Below, one piece after another: positions 17,199 to 25,901 of a DNA stretch of 64,000 nt. Position 1 is the first letter of the stretch. Each line of letters begins with the position of its first letter. Location: positions 2,294,001 to 2,358,000 of the forward strand of contig CBDHHE010000001.1 in assembly GCA_965263335.1 (NCBI GenBank), read 5' to 3'. The notes beneath the pieces are model-generated. The model worked only from the letters and a program-made list of their open reading frames with translations, searched no databases and was not told where the DNA came from. The DNA is from Thermohalobaculum sp965263335 (GTDB taxonomy: Bacteria; Pseudomonadota; Alphaproteobacteria; Rhodobacterales; Rhodobacteraceae). Both the position numbers and the translations under genes were made by a program.

Positions 17199-17247
17199 GG
17201 CTCGGGATTTCGGTTGGTCCTGGGATCCCGAGCCACCTCCCCAACCG
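17199..17247 (-). promoter_or_regulatory. Interleaved inverted repeats in the ABC operon leader (possible pseudoknot RNA)
   Basis: Two perfect inverted repeats interlock: GGCTCGGGAT (17199-17208) with ATCCCGAGCC (17225-17234), and CGGTTGG (17211-17217) with CCAACCG (17241-17247). The order A-B-A'-B' is that of an H-type pseudoknot, or of two mutually exclusive stems. On the minus strand it lies in the 5' leader of the binding protein gene, ending 30 bp before its ATG with the ribosome binding site between. It does not fit a riboswitch consensus I can recall with confidence. Confidence 0.45.
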
Positions 17248-17449
17248 TTAAGCAATATTTGTGCCATGCAAGCAGAATTCCGAACGCAGTAGCAGAACGC
17301 GAAGTTGTTGATATGATATAACATTTCATTTTTCTGCTGTCGGCAGCCTAGGCGAGTTGCGGTGCCCCAACCAGACTTCCTGCACATTGGCCCGATACTT
17401 GCTTAGACATAAGATGGTCGGTGCGCGAGAACCGGTTGGAGCGAAGTAG

Positions 17450-18208
17450 ATGACACCACCCGCCGAACCACCATCGGATAATATGGAGCGCACACCTATC
17501 CGCCTGGGCATGCTAACTCCGTCCTCGAACACCGTGCTGGAGCCGATCACGGCGGCAATGCTGGCGGAGTTGCCCGACGTGACCGCACACTTCGGACGGT
17601 TCCGAGTGCTCAAAATCTCGCTTGAGGAAGACGCGCTGGGGCAGTTCACCGCCGACCCGATGCTGGACGCCGCTGAGCTGCTGGCAGACGCCAAAGTTCA
17701 GACGATCTGTTGGAACGGGACATCCTCGGGCTGGATGGGGTTCCAGACCGATCGTGATCTTTGCACCAAGATCGAAGCGCGGACCGCGGTGCGGGCCTGC
17801 TCCTCCGTTCTGGCGCTGAACGAGATCCTGCAGACCACAGGCGCCCGACGCATCGCGTTCGTGACGCCGTATCTCGACGAGATCCAGAGCGCGATCAACG
17901 CAAACTATGTCGCCGAGGGCTTCGAGGTCGTGACCGACCGTCACCTCGGCGATCCTGGGAACTACTCATTCTCCACCTACACTGAAGAGGATATCCTCGA
18001 GATGTGCCGGGCCGTGGCGGCAGAAAAACCCGACGCGATATCAGTCTTCTGCACGAACTTTCGAGGTGCCAGCATCGCCCCGAAGATTGAGGCGGAGACG
18101 AACATCCCCGTCTACGACACGGTCTCCACGGCCCTGTGGAAATCGATGAAAGTGGCGGGCGCTGACCCAAGGCGCATCAAGGGCTGGGGACGGGTGTTCG
18201 ATATCTAG
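17450..18208 (+). CDS. Arylmalonate decarboxylase/maleate isomerase-like protein (Asp/Glu racemase superfamily)
   Basis: 252 residues; an alternative start is the ATG at 17483. The fold is that of the Asp/Glu racemase superfamily with the AMDase/maleate isomerase layout: 'IRLGMLTPSSNTVLEP', 'WNGTSSGWMG', 'RIAFVTPYLDEIQ', 'VFCTNFRGASI' and a C-terminal 'GWGRVFDI'. Maleate isomerases and racemases have Cys at the first active site position, but here it is Gly90 followed by Thr91-Ser92; the second position keeps Cys201, and Tyr141 is present. In characterised arylmalonate decarboxylase the same Gly, Thr-Ser oxyanion pair, Tyr and single Cys are found. A cofactor-free decarboxylase or one-base isomerase is therefore more likely than a two-base racemase. 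It is divergent from the ABC operon and upstream of the M20 carbamoylase. Confidence 0.8.
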   Translation: MTPPAEPPSDNMERTPIRLGMLTPSSNTVLEPITAAMLAELPDVTAHFGRFRVLKISLEEDALGQFTADPMLDAAELLADAKVQTICWNGTSSGWMGFQTDRDLCTKIEARTAVRACSSVLALNEILQTTGARRIAFVTPYLDEIQSAINANYVAEGFEVVTDRHLGDPGNYSFSTYTEEDILEMCRAVAAEKPDAISVFCTNFRGASIAPKIEAETNIPVYDTVSTALWKSMKVAGADPRRIKGWGRVFDI

Positions 18209-18471
18209 GGCGCCCGAGAGATGACCGACTAGGGCCCAAGACCAAGCAAAATGGTCAGCGGACAAGCCCCTGCGTCGAGGCTTCTCCGGTCTCTTTCCTG
18301 GAGGTATCGATCTTCGTGGCAACTGCTAACATGGGCATCCAGAAACCCGGCATCTGGGGATCGCTCAAGTCCGTTTCGGCGTTTTAGAGTTATCTGAATG
18401 GAGGGCACACCAATCACTTCGTCCGCAGACCAAGGTCTCCACGCCGAGATTGGCATGCTCGAGGTCTGCTT

Positions 18472-19728
18472 TTGAGCGGGCTCGATACGGCCCGTCGCCT
18501 GTTCGATGAGCTCGCGCGGGAAACCGCAGACCCGCCCGGCATCACCCGCGCAAGCTTCGGCGCTGGCGAAGCAAAGGCTCATGAAATGATCCGGCGGGAG
18601 AGCAGGCGGATCGGTCTCGAACAGCGCACGGATGCCATCGGAAATCTCTATGTGACCTTGCCCGGGATCGACCGCGCGCTGCCAGCACTGATGTGCGGTT
18701 CGCATCTCGACAGTGTTCCACATGGCGGCAACTTTGATGGGGCAGCAGGTGTGCTGGCGGGACTGGCTCTGCTCGAAGACTTGGCAGTTGGTCCGAAGCC
18801 GCAGTCTGACGTGACAGTCATGGCGATCCGGGCCGAGGAGATGATCTGGTTTCCTGAACACTATCTCGGGAGCCGTGCAGCGTTCGGCCTGCTGCCCGCT
18901 GACAGTCCTGATCGGGTGCGCCGCGCCGATACTGGGCGGACGCTGGCCGATCATATGTCCGAAGCCGGGTTCGATCCTCAACTGATCCGGTTGGGCCAAG
19001 CATCTCTCGACCCCGAGCGTATACGTGCCTTTGTCGAGCTCCACATCGAACAAGGCCCAGTCCTCGTAGAGCACGATGTGCCCGTTGGGATCGTCAGTGC
19101 CATTCGCGGCAACGTTCGGTATCGCTTTGCGTCGATCCTCGGACAATCTACGCATGCGGGCGGTGTGCCGAGGGCCAGTAGACGCGACGCGGTGCTTGCG
19201 GGAGCTGAACTGGCATCGGCGCTCGAGGATGAATGGATCAACATGGAACGGGATGGCCATGACCTCGTGCTCACGATCGGGGAATTCTCCACCGATCCAA
19301 GGCAGCATGGCATCACAAAGGTGCCCGGCGCGCTGAGTTTCACGCTCGATTTCCGCAGCGCAGACCCAACCACATTGGATCGCTTCGACGCCTTTATCCG
19401 GGCGACTGCGATCGAGATCGCGCAGAAGCGTGGCGTGATGATCGAACTCGGAGCGCATACCCGAGCTGCCCAGGCTGAGATGAGCCCCGACCTTCGAGGC
19501 TGCCTTCTGGCTACGGCGAAAGCCGAAGGGATCGCTGTGCACCAGATGCCATCAGGTGGCGGACACGATTGCGCAGTGTTTGCGGGCCAGGGGATTCCTG
19601 CAGCGATGATTTTCGTGCGCAACGAAAACGGCAGTCACAACCCGGATGAAGCAATGGATTTCGATGACTTCGCAGCGGCTTACCAGGTGCTCCGTTCCTG
19701 GGCAGAGGACTTTGTCGCGACACCCTGA
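18472..19728 (+). CDS. M20-family N-carbamoyl amino acid/allantoate amidohydrolase
   Basis: 418 residues, the size usual for HyuC/AllC enzymes. Start is TTG at 18472, with GAGGT 7 bp upstream and no ATG in frame back to the stop at 18385. Metal site residues: 'CGSHLDSVPHGGNFDG' (H78 and D89 bridging), 'AEEMIWF' (E122-E123), 'HIEQGPVL' and late 'PSGGGHDCAVFA' (His ligand). 'IDALDLREQR'-type linkers are replaced by 'AIGNLYVTLPG', typical of the allantoate/ureidoglycine/N-carbamoyl-beta-alanine group. It removes a carbamoyl group as CO2 and NH3 in known members. Same strand as the AMDase-like gene, 263 bp apart; fits ring-opened ureide or hydantoin degradation. Confidence 0.88.
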   Translation: MSGLDTARRLFDELARETADPPGITRASFGAGEAKAHEMIRRESRRIGLEQRTDAIGNLYVTLPGIDRALPALMCGSHLDSVPHGGNFDGAAGVLAGLALLEDLAVGPKPQSDVTVMAIRAEEMIWFPEHYLGSRAAFGLLPADSPDRVRRADTGRTLADHMSEAGFDPQLIRLGQASLDPERIRAFVELHIEQGPVLVEHDVPVGIVSAIRGNVRYRFASILGQSTHAGGVPRASRRDAVLAGAELASALEDEWINMERDGHDLVLTIGEFSTDPRQHGITKVPGALSFTLDFRSADPTTLDRFDAFIRATAIEIAQKRGVMIELGAHTRAAQAEMSPDLRGCLLATAKAEGIAVHQMPSGGGHDCAVFAGQGIPAAMIFVRNENGSHNPDEAMDFDDFAAAYQVLRSWAEDFVATP

Positions 19729-19738
19729 CAGACAACGC

Positions 19739-20482
19739 TCACTCCGGCGCCTGCAACGCGCCAAGCGATCGAGAAACGCCGCAAAGCCCTCCACTCACGC
19801 GAGCGGCGAAGCTGCCCATGGAAGGCTTGCGCAGACCAAGTTCAATCATCGCACGCGCCATCAAAGCGCCTGCCCGTCCCCCATCGATCAGAGGGACAGG
19901 GCTCGAAGCCTGCGCTCGCCGCGCAGCGCCAGCGAGGACAGCGCCCAGCAGAACGACCACATCGGCACCGTCTGTCGCAAGCTTCACCGCCGCAGCACCG
20001 AGTAACGCGTCAAGCTCGTCCCTGTCGCCTTGGTGATAGGCGGACGGCACCTCCAGTGCCTCCCAGCCCGCGAGGTCGCGCTGCACATCGCAATGCCCCA
20101 GCGTCTCATGATAGAGGGGCGTGACACTCTCACCGAGTGAGATGTAGCCGATGTTGCCACCCGCCATCCTGGCCATGGCCACGGATGCCTCCGACATCCC
20201 CACGACCGGAACGTCAAGCGCCTCACGCAAGACAGCAAGGCCCGTGTCAAAGGACACGGCCAACATCACGGCGTCGACAGAACCTGCGTGGGCGGCCGCA
20301 GCATCCACAACGCCGTGGCATGCAACGGCATGATCGAGGCGCGTCTTGATCACGGCAGGTCCGAAGCTTGCGGTTGCGTCGACGACTTCCGCAGTCCCAT
20401 TCAGCGTTGCCCGCATCTCGTCGCCAACCACGCGGGTGATGAACTCGGTCGTATTCGCGTTGAGACAGAGGATGCGCATCAC
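19739..20482 (-). CDS. Hydantoin racemase-like protein lacking both catalytic cysteines
   Basis: 247 residues. The start 'ILCLNANTTEFITRVV' and 'VPVVGMSEASVAMA' match HyuE-type hydantoin/Asp-Glu racemases. The two cysteines that act as bases are absent. Where homologues read 'ACFGDPGL' this protein reads 'AVSFDTGL' (positions 75-82), and where they read 'VLGCAGM' it reads 'LLGAVLA' (about 178-184). The cysteines that remain (about 6, 55, 131 and near 234) are elsewhere. So ordinary racemisation is unlikely; a decarboxylase, lyase or binding role is open. It follows the allantoinase-like gene by 70 bp on the same strand and is convergent with the carbamoylase gene. Confidence 0.78.
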   Translation of the reverse strand: MMRILCLNANTTEFITRVVGDEMRATLNGTAEVVDATASFGPAVIKTRLDHAVACHGVVDAAAAHAGSVDAVMLAVSFDTGLAVLREALDVPVVGMSEASVAMARMAGGNIGYISLGESVTPLYHETLGHCDVQRDLAGWEALEVPSAYHQGDRDELDALLGAAAVKLATDGADVVVLLGAVLAGAARRAQASSPVPLIDGGRAGALMARAMIELGLRKPSMGSFAARVSGGLCGVSRSLGALQAPE

Positions 20483-20552
20483 GATCGCCTGCCCGGCATC
20501 GCCCGCGCGAGACGGGTCCCGCGCTGTTCCGTGCTGATGATCAGGTCATAGA

Positions 20553-21476
20553 TCATGCGTCCATCCGAGGTGCCCAAACTTGCAGGCCGCGGGCCGTCCG
20601 CCAGCACTCGGCAATCTGGCGACGTGAAGCAAACCAGACACCCCCCTTCCGATTCATGTGACGCAGCAGCCCCTCCAGTCCACCGATGCGAGCCGGGCGG
20701 CCGATCGTGCGCAGATGCAACCCAACAGACATCATTCGCGCCTCTGTTCGGCCTTCCTCCCACAGCCGGTCGAAGGCGGCTGCACAGTAGCTCGAAAAAT
20801 CGTCAGCATGCACGAATGCGCCGCCGGGACGGAAGCGCATGTCATTCGTGTCGAAAGCATAAGGCAGAACAACGTGATCAATGCTGCCATGACATTCGAT
20901 ACGTGGAATGTCGTCGTCGTAGGCATCGGAGTCGTACAGAAAGCCACCATGTTCCAACAACAGCGACCGCGTATTGAGGCTCGAAGCCGATCGCGTGTGC
21001 CAGCCGACCGGCGGCGTTCCCAAGATCTTGGTGAGTTCGGCATGGGTCTTGGCAATGACCTCACGCTCTTCGTCGAGCTCCATGTAGGCATGTGACTGCC
21101 AAACCCACCCGTGGCAGCTCACTTCATGCCCGCGCCGAACAGCGTCCTGCAGCAACCAAGGCGAGCGCCGTGCTGCGCGTCCGCAGGTGGAGAACGTCGC
21201 GGTAGCGCCTGCAGCGTCGAGGGCCTCGACGATCCTGCGGTACCCGGCGCGCGGACCGTAGCCATAGTGGCTTTCCATGCAGGGATCAGGCCGACCGATC
21301 ACTTCTTCGGCGGCCTCGTGGACGCCTTCGTTGACGTCATCGCCATCAGCGATTGACCGCTCGGCCCCCTCTTCGACATTGACCACGAAGGACACCGCCA
21401 GGCGCGCGGCGTTCGGCCAGGGCGGAGGTGGCGCACCTTGCCAGTATCCAGCGAAGTCTCGGCGATCCGTGCTCAT
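20553..21476 (-). CDS. PuuE-like allantoinase/polysaccharide deacetylase-fold amidohydrolase
   Basis: 307 residues from the ATG at 21476. The NodB/polysaccharide deacetylase fold is adapted as in the metal-independent allantoinase PuuE: 'VSFVVNVEEGAERS' replaces the metal-binding DD motif, 'ESHYGYGPRAGYRRIVEAL', 'GHEVSCHGWVWQSH', 'GWHTRSASSLNTRSLLLEHGGFLYDSDAYDDDIP' and 'LPYAFDTNDMRF' all correspond. It probably opens a cyclic ureide or amide such as allantoin. Upstream partner of the racemase-like gene. It is not expected to act on sugars. A second, more canonical member is at 40084-41001. Confidence 0.85.
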   Translation of the reverse strand: MSTDRRDFAGYWQGAPPPPWPNAARLAVSFVVNVEEGAERSIADGDDVNEGVHEAAEEVIGRPDPCMESHYGYGPRAGYRRIVEALDAAGATATFSTCGRAARRSPWLLQDAVRRGHEVSCHGWVWQSHAYMELDEEREVIAKTHAELTKILGTPPVGWHTRSASSLNTRSLLLEHGGFLYDSDAYDDDIPRIECHGSIDHVVLPYAFDTNDMRFRPGGAFVHADDFSSYCAAAFDRLWEEGRTEARMMSVGLHLRTIGRPARIGGLEGLLRHMNRKGGVWFASRRQIAECWRTARGLQVWAPRMDA

Positions 21477-21704
21477 GAAACCCACTAACACCCGATTTCA
21501 AAAGAACTGAACACGAAAGTCGATGCTGCCACAAAATTTGTGCAAACACGCTCCAAGCGCCTATTGCGTAAGCGTTTTTCGTGCGGGATCCCAGTGCACA
21601 AAGACACCTTGCAACCCCAGACCAAGGAGTGGCGTGCATCCCGCAGGACACCGCCAGTGCAGACCTGTTTGTGACGTCCTGCACCTCGGCGCGCGCCGCG
21701 GGTC

Positions 21705-22688
21705 TCAATCGCCAATGGTCACCACGATGTTTCCAACAACATCGCCTGCTTCCTGCGCCTCATGAGCCTCCGCGATTTCGCCCAACTCGAAGGACCGGCC
21801 AATCCTGATCGGAAGCGCCCGACGACGGAGCAGACCATCGACCCCCGCAATGGCTTTCAAACGGTCCTCCGCGGAAAGCAGATAGACTTGAACGAACTGC
21901 AAATTCACTGCTTTGGCCGCAAAGGCATAGTAGTTCATCTCGAACACCGGCCTGCTGGGAGCAGAATAGCTGGCGATCGTCCCACCCACAGCTATGCACT
22001 TGGCGTTCACGGCATGGTTCGCCCCGAAGTCGACGTCAACGATGTGATCGACGTCCCCGCGCAAGCTGCGCACCGCATCTGCCACATCCTCGGTCTTGTA
22101 GTCTACGACCGCGGCCGCCCCTGCGGCCAGCGCGATATCTGCTTTCTCCTGGGACGAGACGGTTGCTATCACTTGCGCGCCCGCGTCCGACGCTATTGCA
22201 ACGGCGAGTTCACCAACTGCGCCGGCACCGCCATGAACGAGCACGGCTCGTCCTTGTTTCGGCTCTCCGGCCATGACAGAGGCCCAGGCGGTTTGCGCAG
22301 GGATACCCAGGCAGGCCCCTTCATGAAATCCAACATCGTTGGGGAGCTCTACCGCCTGCTCAGCCGGCAGAGCGCAAAACTCGGCCGCCGTGCCCATCGC
22401 ACGCCTCCATTGCGCATTCCAGAGCCAGACGCGCTGTCCAATGCGCGATGCGGGCACTCCAGAGCCTACGGCTTCGATCACGCCTGCCCCGTCACTGTGG
22501 GGCACTATCAGCTCGTAGGCGTCCGGCACCGGCATCCGACCCTGACGTTTCTTGACGTCCGAGGGATTGACCCCTGATGCAAGGAGCCGCACCAGGACTT
22601 CGCCATCTCGGGGTGCGGGATCTGGCAACGCCCCCAGCGCCAACACGTCTGATGCATCTCCGGTCCGCTCGTAATAAGCTGCGCGCAT
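21705..22688 (-). CDS. NADPH:quinone oxidoreductase-like MDR dehydrogenase
   Basis: 327 residues from the ATG at 22688; upstream in-frame codons would overlap the divergent flavoprotein gene and are not conserved. Medium-chain dehydrogenase/reductase of the zeta-crystallin group: 'GEVLVRLLASGVNPSDVKKRQG', 'PHSDGAGVIEAVG', 'GIPAQTAWASV' and the nucleotide site 'VHGGAGAVGELAVAIASDAGAQVIATV'. It lacks the catalytic and structural zinc cysteines, as quinone oxidoreductases do. Likely NADPH-dependent reduction of an enone or quinone. Its start codon shares two bases with the start of the flavoprotein gene. Confidence 0.88.
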   Translation of the reverse strand: MRAAYYERTGDASDVLALGALPDPAPRDGEVLVRLLASGVNPSDVKKRQGRMPVPDAYELIVPHSDGAGVIEAVGSGVPASRIGQRVWLWNAQWRRAMGTAAEFCALPAEQAVELPNDVGFHEGACLGIPAQTAWASVMAGEPKQGRAVLVHGGAGAVGELAVAIASDAGAQVIATVSSQEKADIALAAGAAAVVDYKTEDVADAVRSLRGDVDHIVDVDFGANHAVNAKCIAVGGTIASYSAPSRPVFEMNYYAFAAKAVNLQFVQVYLLSAEDRLKAIAGVDGLLRRRALPIRIGRSFELGEIAEAHEAQEAGDVVGNIVVTIGD

Positions 22689-24117
22689 GAAAGATGCTCC
22701 TTCAGATGGCCTGTCTCGACTGGAGGCCGCACTGTCGCGGGACTTCGAACGCCTTAACCATCCCCCCGGCGAGTGGACACCGCGCCTTTTTGACCAAGAT
22801 GGGCAACCTGTCGCGGATGTGGCGATCGTCGGCGGCGGAATGTGTGGGCTCGCTGCAGCATTTGCCTTGCGCCGATTGGGCATCGCGAACATCCGTCAGC
22901 TGGACCGACGCGATGCGGGACTGGAAGGACCGTGGCTCACCTATGCCCGGATGCAGACATTGCGTTCGCCCAAACATCTGACCGGACCTGCAATGGGCCT
23001 CGCCAATCTTACCTTCCGGGCATGGTGGGAAGCACAGGGCGCTGACTGGGAGCAGCTCGATCGGATCACCCGCCCCGATTGGATGGCATATCTTCGTTGG
23101 TATGGACGGGTCACGGGCGCCAGGGTGGAAAGTGGTGTTGCGGCGCGGAACATCGTTCCACTGGAGAACCGGGTGCGCCTGACTCTCGAGGGGCCCGCCG
23201 GCCACGAAACACTGAGTGCACGTCGGGTGGTCTTGGCCACAGGGCGCGAAGGTCAGGCGTCCCCGCGGGTGCCGGGGTGCCTTCAGAGGTTCATCGGCAC
23301 GCGTGTACTGCATTCCTCAGAAGATATCGACCTTGTTGCCTTGAAGCGCAAGCGAGTTGCAGTCATCGGGCTCGCGGCATCTGCATTCGACAATGCGGCA
23401 ACGGCTCTTGAAGCGGGCGCAGCCAGCGTCGTGCTGATCGGACGGGCCGACAAGATGCCTCGGCTGAATAAGATGAAGCAGACGGTCTATCCAGGATTCA
23501 CCGAGGGCTTCGGCGCTCTTCCTGATGCCGAAAAGCTCGCGTTTCTGGACTACGTGATGCACCACAGGATCGCGCCGCCCCGCGCCTCGGTGTTGCGCAT
23601 CTCATCGGATCCGCGCGCCAAGCTGCTTCTCGGGGCCGAGGTGCAGGATGCATCTCTGGACCAAGAAAAGTTCACGATCTTGACGACGAAAGGCGAAGTT
23701 TCAGCTGATCTCGTGATTCTGGGCACGGGCTTTGCCATCGACCTTGATGCGCCCGCCGAGCTGGCGTCGTTCGCGCCACAAATCCTGCGTTGGGGCGATC
23801 GCGTGCCCGAGGCGCAAGGCGAGTGGGCAGCCTTCCCTTATCTCGGTCCAGGGTTCGAACTGCGCGCGCGAAACGAAAGCTTGGAACTTGGCTCAATTCA
23901 CTGCTTCACACACACGGCCCAACTCAGTCTTGGCAACCTTGCGAACGATATCCCGGCGGTCTCTGAAGGTGCACAGCGATTGGCACGTTCAATTGCAGCA
24001 TCGCTGTTCGTTGAGGATCGCGCCCATCACCGGCAGCGTCTCGTCGACTACGTTGAACCTGAACTGCTCGGTAACGAATGGCCCGGCCTGGATGCATGGG
24101 AGCCGCCGGTCTCGTGA
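22687..24117 (+). CDS. FAD-dependent oxidoreductase/monooxygenase-like flavoprotein
   Basis: 476 residues. 'DVAIVGGGMCGLAAAFALRRLGI' is the FAD-binding GxGxxG fold starting at about 39; a second nucleotide fold 'RVAVIGLAASAFDNAATALEAGAASVVLIGR' (about 220) should bind NAD(P)H, and 'DLVILGTGFAIDL' is the ATG-type motif of class B-like flavoproteins. The N-terminal 'LEAALSRDFERLNHPPGEW' is a family trait, which supports the 22687 start. A complete Baeyer-Villiger fingerprint (FxGxxxHxxxW) was not found, so it may be an N-hydroxylase or a related oxidase. Start codon overlaps that of the divergent MDR gene. Confidence 0.82.
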   Translation: MKDAPSDGLSRLEAALSRDFERLNHPPGEWTPRLFDQDGQPVADVAIVGGGMCGLAAAFALRRLGIANIRQLDRRDAGLEGPWLTYARMQTLRSPKHLTGPAMGLANLTFRAWWEAQGADWEQLDRITRPDWMAYLRWYGRVTGARVESGVAARNIVPLENRVRLTLEGPAGHETLSARRVVLATGREGQASPRVPGCLQRFIGTRVLHSSEDIDLVALKRKRVAVIGLAASAFDNAATALEAGAASVVLIGRADKMPRLNKMKQTVYPGFTEGFGALPDAEKLAFLDYVMHHRIAPPRASVLRISSDPRAKLLLGAEVQDASLDQEKFTILTTKGEVSADLVILGTGFAIDLDAPAELASFAPQILRWGDRVPEAQGEWAAFPYLGPGFELRARNESLELGSIHCFTHTAQLSLGNLANDIPAVSEGAQRLARSIAASLFVEDRAHHRQRLVDYVEPELLGNEWPGLDAWEPPVS

Positions 24118-24122
24118 ACCGG

Positions 24123-25901
24123 TCAGACGTCTTGTCGGTCCTGGTGAGCATCATAGTGCACACCTCTGTGGAACATCTTTTCCGAGCGAGACATCAAGCG
24201 GCGACGGGCATCTGTCGCCGGCACGTCAACCATGTTGCCATTTAGAACCACGCCATAGTGCTCAAGCGCGGCGGCTTCTGACACGAAACCGTCGAGCACA
24301 TCTGCAAGAACGTCGTCGGCAGGACGGTCCATCGGGTATCCCCAGCCACCACCGCCGGGCGTGATGATCCGCACAAGATCACCTTTCGCCAGGTGGTTGC
24401 CATCGGACATGGTGGCAATGTCCCATTCATCCGGACCTGGATTCACGATCACACGCCCAGGCCGCCCACAGAGGCCGCCATTGACCCCGAACGCAGGTTG
24501 TCGGCAATTGTCGAGCCGGATGCCAAGCGTCGCCTCGTCAGACAATACCCGCACGTCGCGCACAATTCCGCAGCCGCCGCGATAACGCCCAGCACCCCCG
24601 GAATCTTCGTGGATCCCAAAGGCTTCTATTTCGACGCCGAACTCCATCTCTGCGAACTCGATCGGATAGTTTTCCTGCGCGACATAGTAGACCGCATCGA
24701 TGCCGTCCGCGAACGTGCGCGCTCCAAATCCGACCGAGAGACCTTCGATGCAGAGCGGCTCGCTACCATCCGCATTGCGCCCTCGCAGATAGTAGAGCAC
24801 GTAGACACAAGGTGCCGCCGATGCGTGCCCGCCAGTTGCCTGGGCCAGAGCACCGAACAGAGCGGACGTCACCCTGATCATGGTGTGCGAACGCAGCCCC
24901 AGCGGCGCCGGAAACTTCGGCGCGACGAGCGACCCCGGGCGGGTCACCACGCGCTCGACCGCACGCTCGAACCCACCGTTCATACCGATACCGGGTTCAT
25001 CCATCGTCATCCAGAGCCCGAGCATGAACTTCGGCACCGAGTCGTCCATCAAGAAGTTGATTGGCCCTTCGGCCTGTCGGTCGGACCCGGAAAAATCCAA
25101 CTCTACCGCGCCAGCTCTCTTGCGCAGAACTGCATCGACATAGAAGGAACGATCGGTCACGGCATCGGAGTCGATCCGGTCGCGGAAGGCGTAGTCCCCG
25201 TCCGGAATGCGCTCGACGATCTGTTTACGCAGCGCAGCTTCGGTCTCGCAGAGCATCCACTCGAAGGCAGCCTCGACAGCGTCCACGCCATACCGCGCCA
25301 CAGTCTCCTCCAGACGTCGCGCACCCAGTTGACACGCTGCCACGATCGCCTTGAGATCACCCTTGAGCATCTCTGGGAAGCGAGAGTTGCGCGTGAAGAT
25401 GCGCACGACTTCCGTGTTCTCGACACCGGCACGCATCACCCGGACAGGCGGGATCATGATGCCCTCGTGAAAGACACTTGTGGCGTTCGGGCTGATCGAG
25501 CCTGGAACCGAGCCGCCGATGTCCCAGAGATGACCCCAGGCTTCCGCGAAGGCGATCAAGCGGTCTCCGTGGAAGACCGGCATGATGAAAACCATGTCGG
25601 GAAGATGACTGACAGCGCCACCGGTACCGTAGCAATCGTTGTACCAATAGAGGTCGCCCGGTTGCATTGTCTCGGCGGGGTACTCTGACAACACCGCGTC
25701 CACCAGATTGCCCGCCAACGTCAGACTGGTGGAGACGACCAGCTCACCTTCGGGGTTCAGAAAGGCCGTAAAGTAGTCCTTCTTCTCTCTGATGAAGGGT
25801 GACATCGCCGTGCGAGCGATCAGGGCCTCCATCTCGGCGCGGGCAGCGTTCAGTGCGCCCTTGATCAACTCCCTCGTGAAACTGTCTGGCGTGGCGCTCA
25901 C
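24123..25901 (-). CDS. hyuB: Hydantoinase B/oxoprolinase B-family subunit (copy 1)
   Basis: 592 residues. 'SFTRELIKGALNAARAEMEALIARTAMSPFIREKKDYFTAFLN' is the family N-terminus; 'GDLYWYNDCYGTGGAVSHLPDM' and 'FAEAWGHLWDIGGSVPGS' carry the conserved Asp/His residues; 'RYRGGCGIVRDVRVL' and 'ITPGGGGWGYPMDR' close the domain. HyuB works with HyuA as an ATP-dependent cyclic amidase (N-methylhydantoinase, oxoprolinase, caprolactamase) or carboxylase. Its start overlaps the hyuA copy 1 stop (ATGA at 25901). It is the last gene of a five-gene leftward operon. Confidence 0.92.
   Translation of the reverse strand: MSATPDSFTRELIKGALNAARAEMEALIARTAMSPFIREKKDYFTAFLNPEGELVVSTSLTLAGNLVDAVLSEYPAETMQPGDLYWYNDCYGTGGAVSHLPDMVFIMPVFHGDRLIAFAEAWGHLWDIGGSVPGSISPNATSVFHEGIMIPPVRVMRAGVENTEVVRIFTRNSRFPEMLKGDLKAIVAACQLGARRLEETVARYGVDAVEAAFEWMLCETEAALRKQIVERIPDGDYAFRDRIDSDAVTDRSFYVDAVLRKRAGAVELDFSGSDRQAEGPINFLMDDSVPKFMLGLWMTMDEPGIGMNGGFERAVERVVTRPGSLVAPKFPAPLGLRSHTMIRVTSALFGALAQATGGHASAAPCVYVLYYLRGRNADGSEPLCIEGLSVGFGARTFADGIDAVYYVAQENYPIEFAEMEFGVEIEAFGIHEDSGGAGRYRGGCGIVRDVRVLSDEATLGIRLDNCRQPAFGVNGGLCGRPGRVIVNPGPDEWDIATMSDGNHLAKGDLVRIITPGGGGWGYPMDRPADDVLADVLDGFVSEAAALEHYGVVLNGNMVDVPATDARRRLMSRSEKMFHRGVHYDAHQDRQDV

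Noticed and set aside
17169..17340. TPP riboswitch in the leader of the NMT1-like ABC operon
   Set aside because: The binding protein type suggested it, but the conserved CUGAGA and related TPP elements are not present.
18229..19542. Long minus-strand open frame (437 codons) opposite the M20 carbamoylase gene
   Set aside because: It lies antisense to a well-supported gene, shows no family motifs, is rich in Arg, His and Cys, and has no fitting ribosome binding site. Such frames are common opposite GC-rich genes.
24393..25688. Long plus-strand open frame (431 codons) opposite hyuB copy 1
   Set aside because: Antisense shadow of a clear HyuB gene, with a composition dominated by Arg, His and Asp and no recognisable domain.
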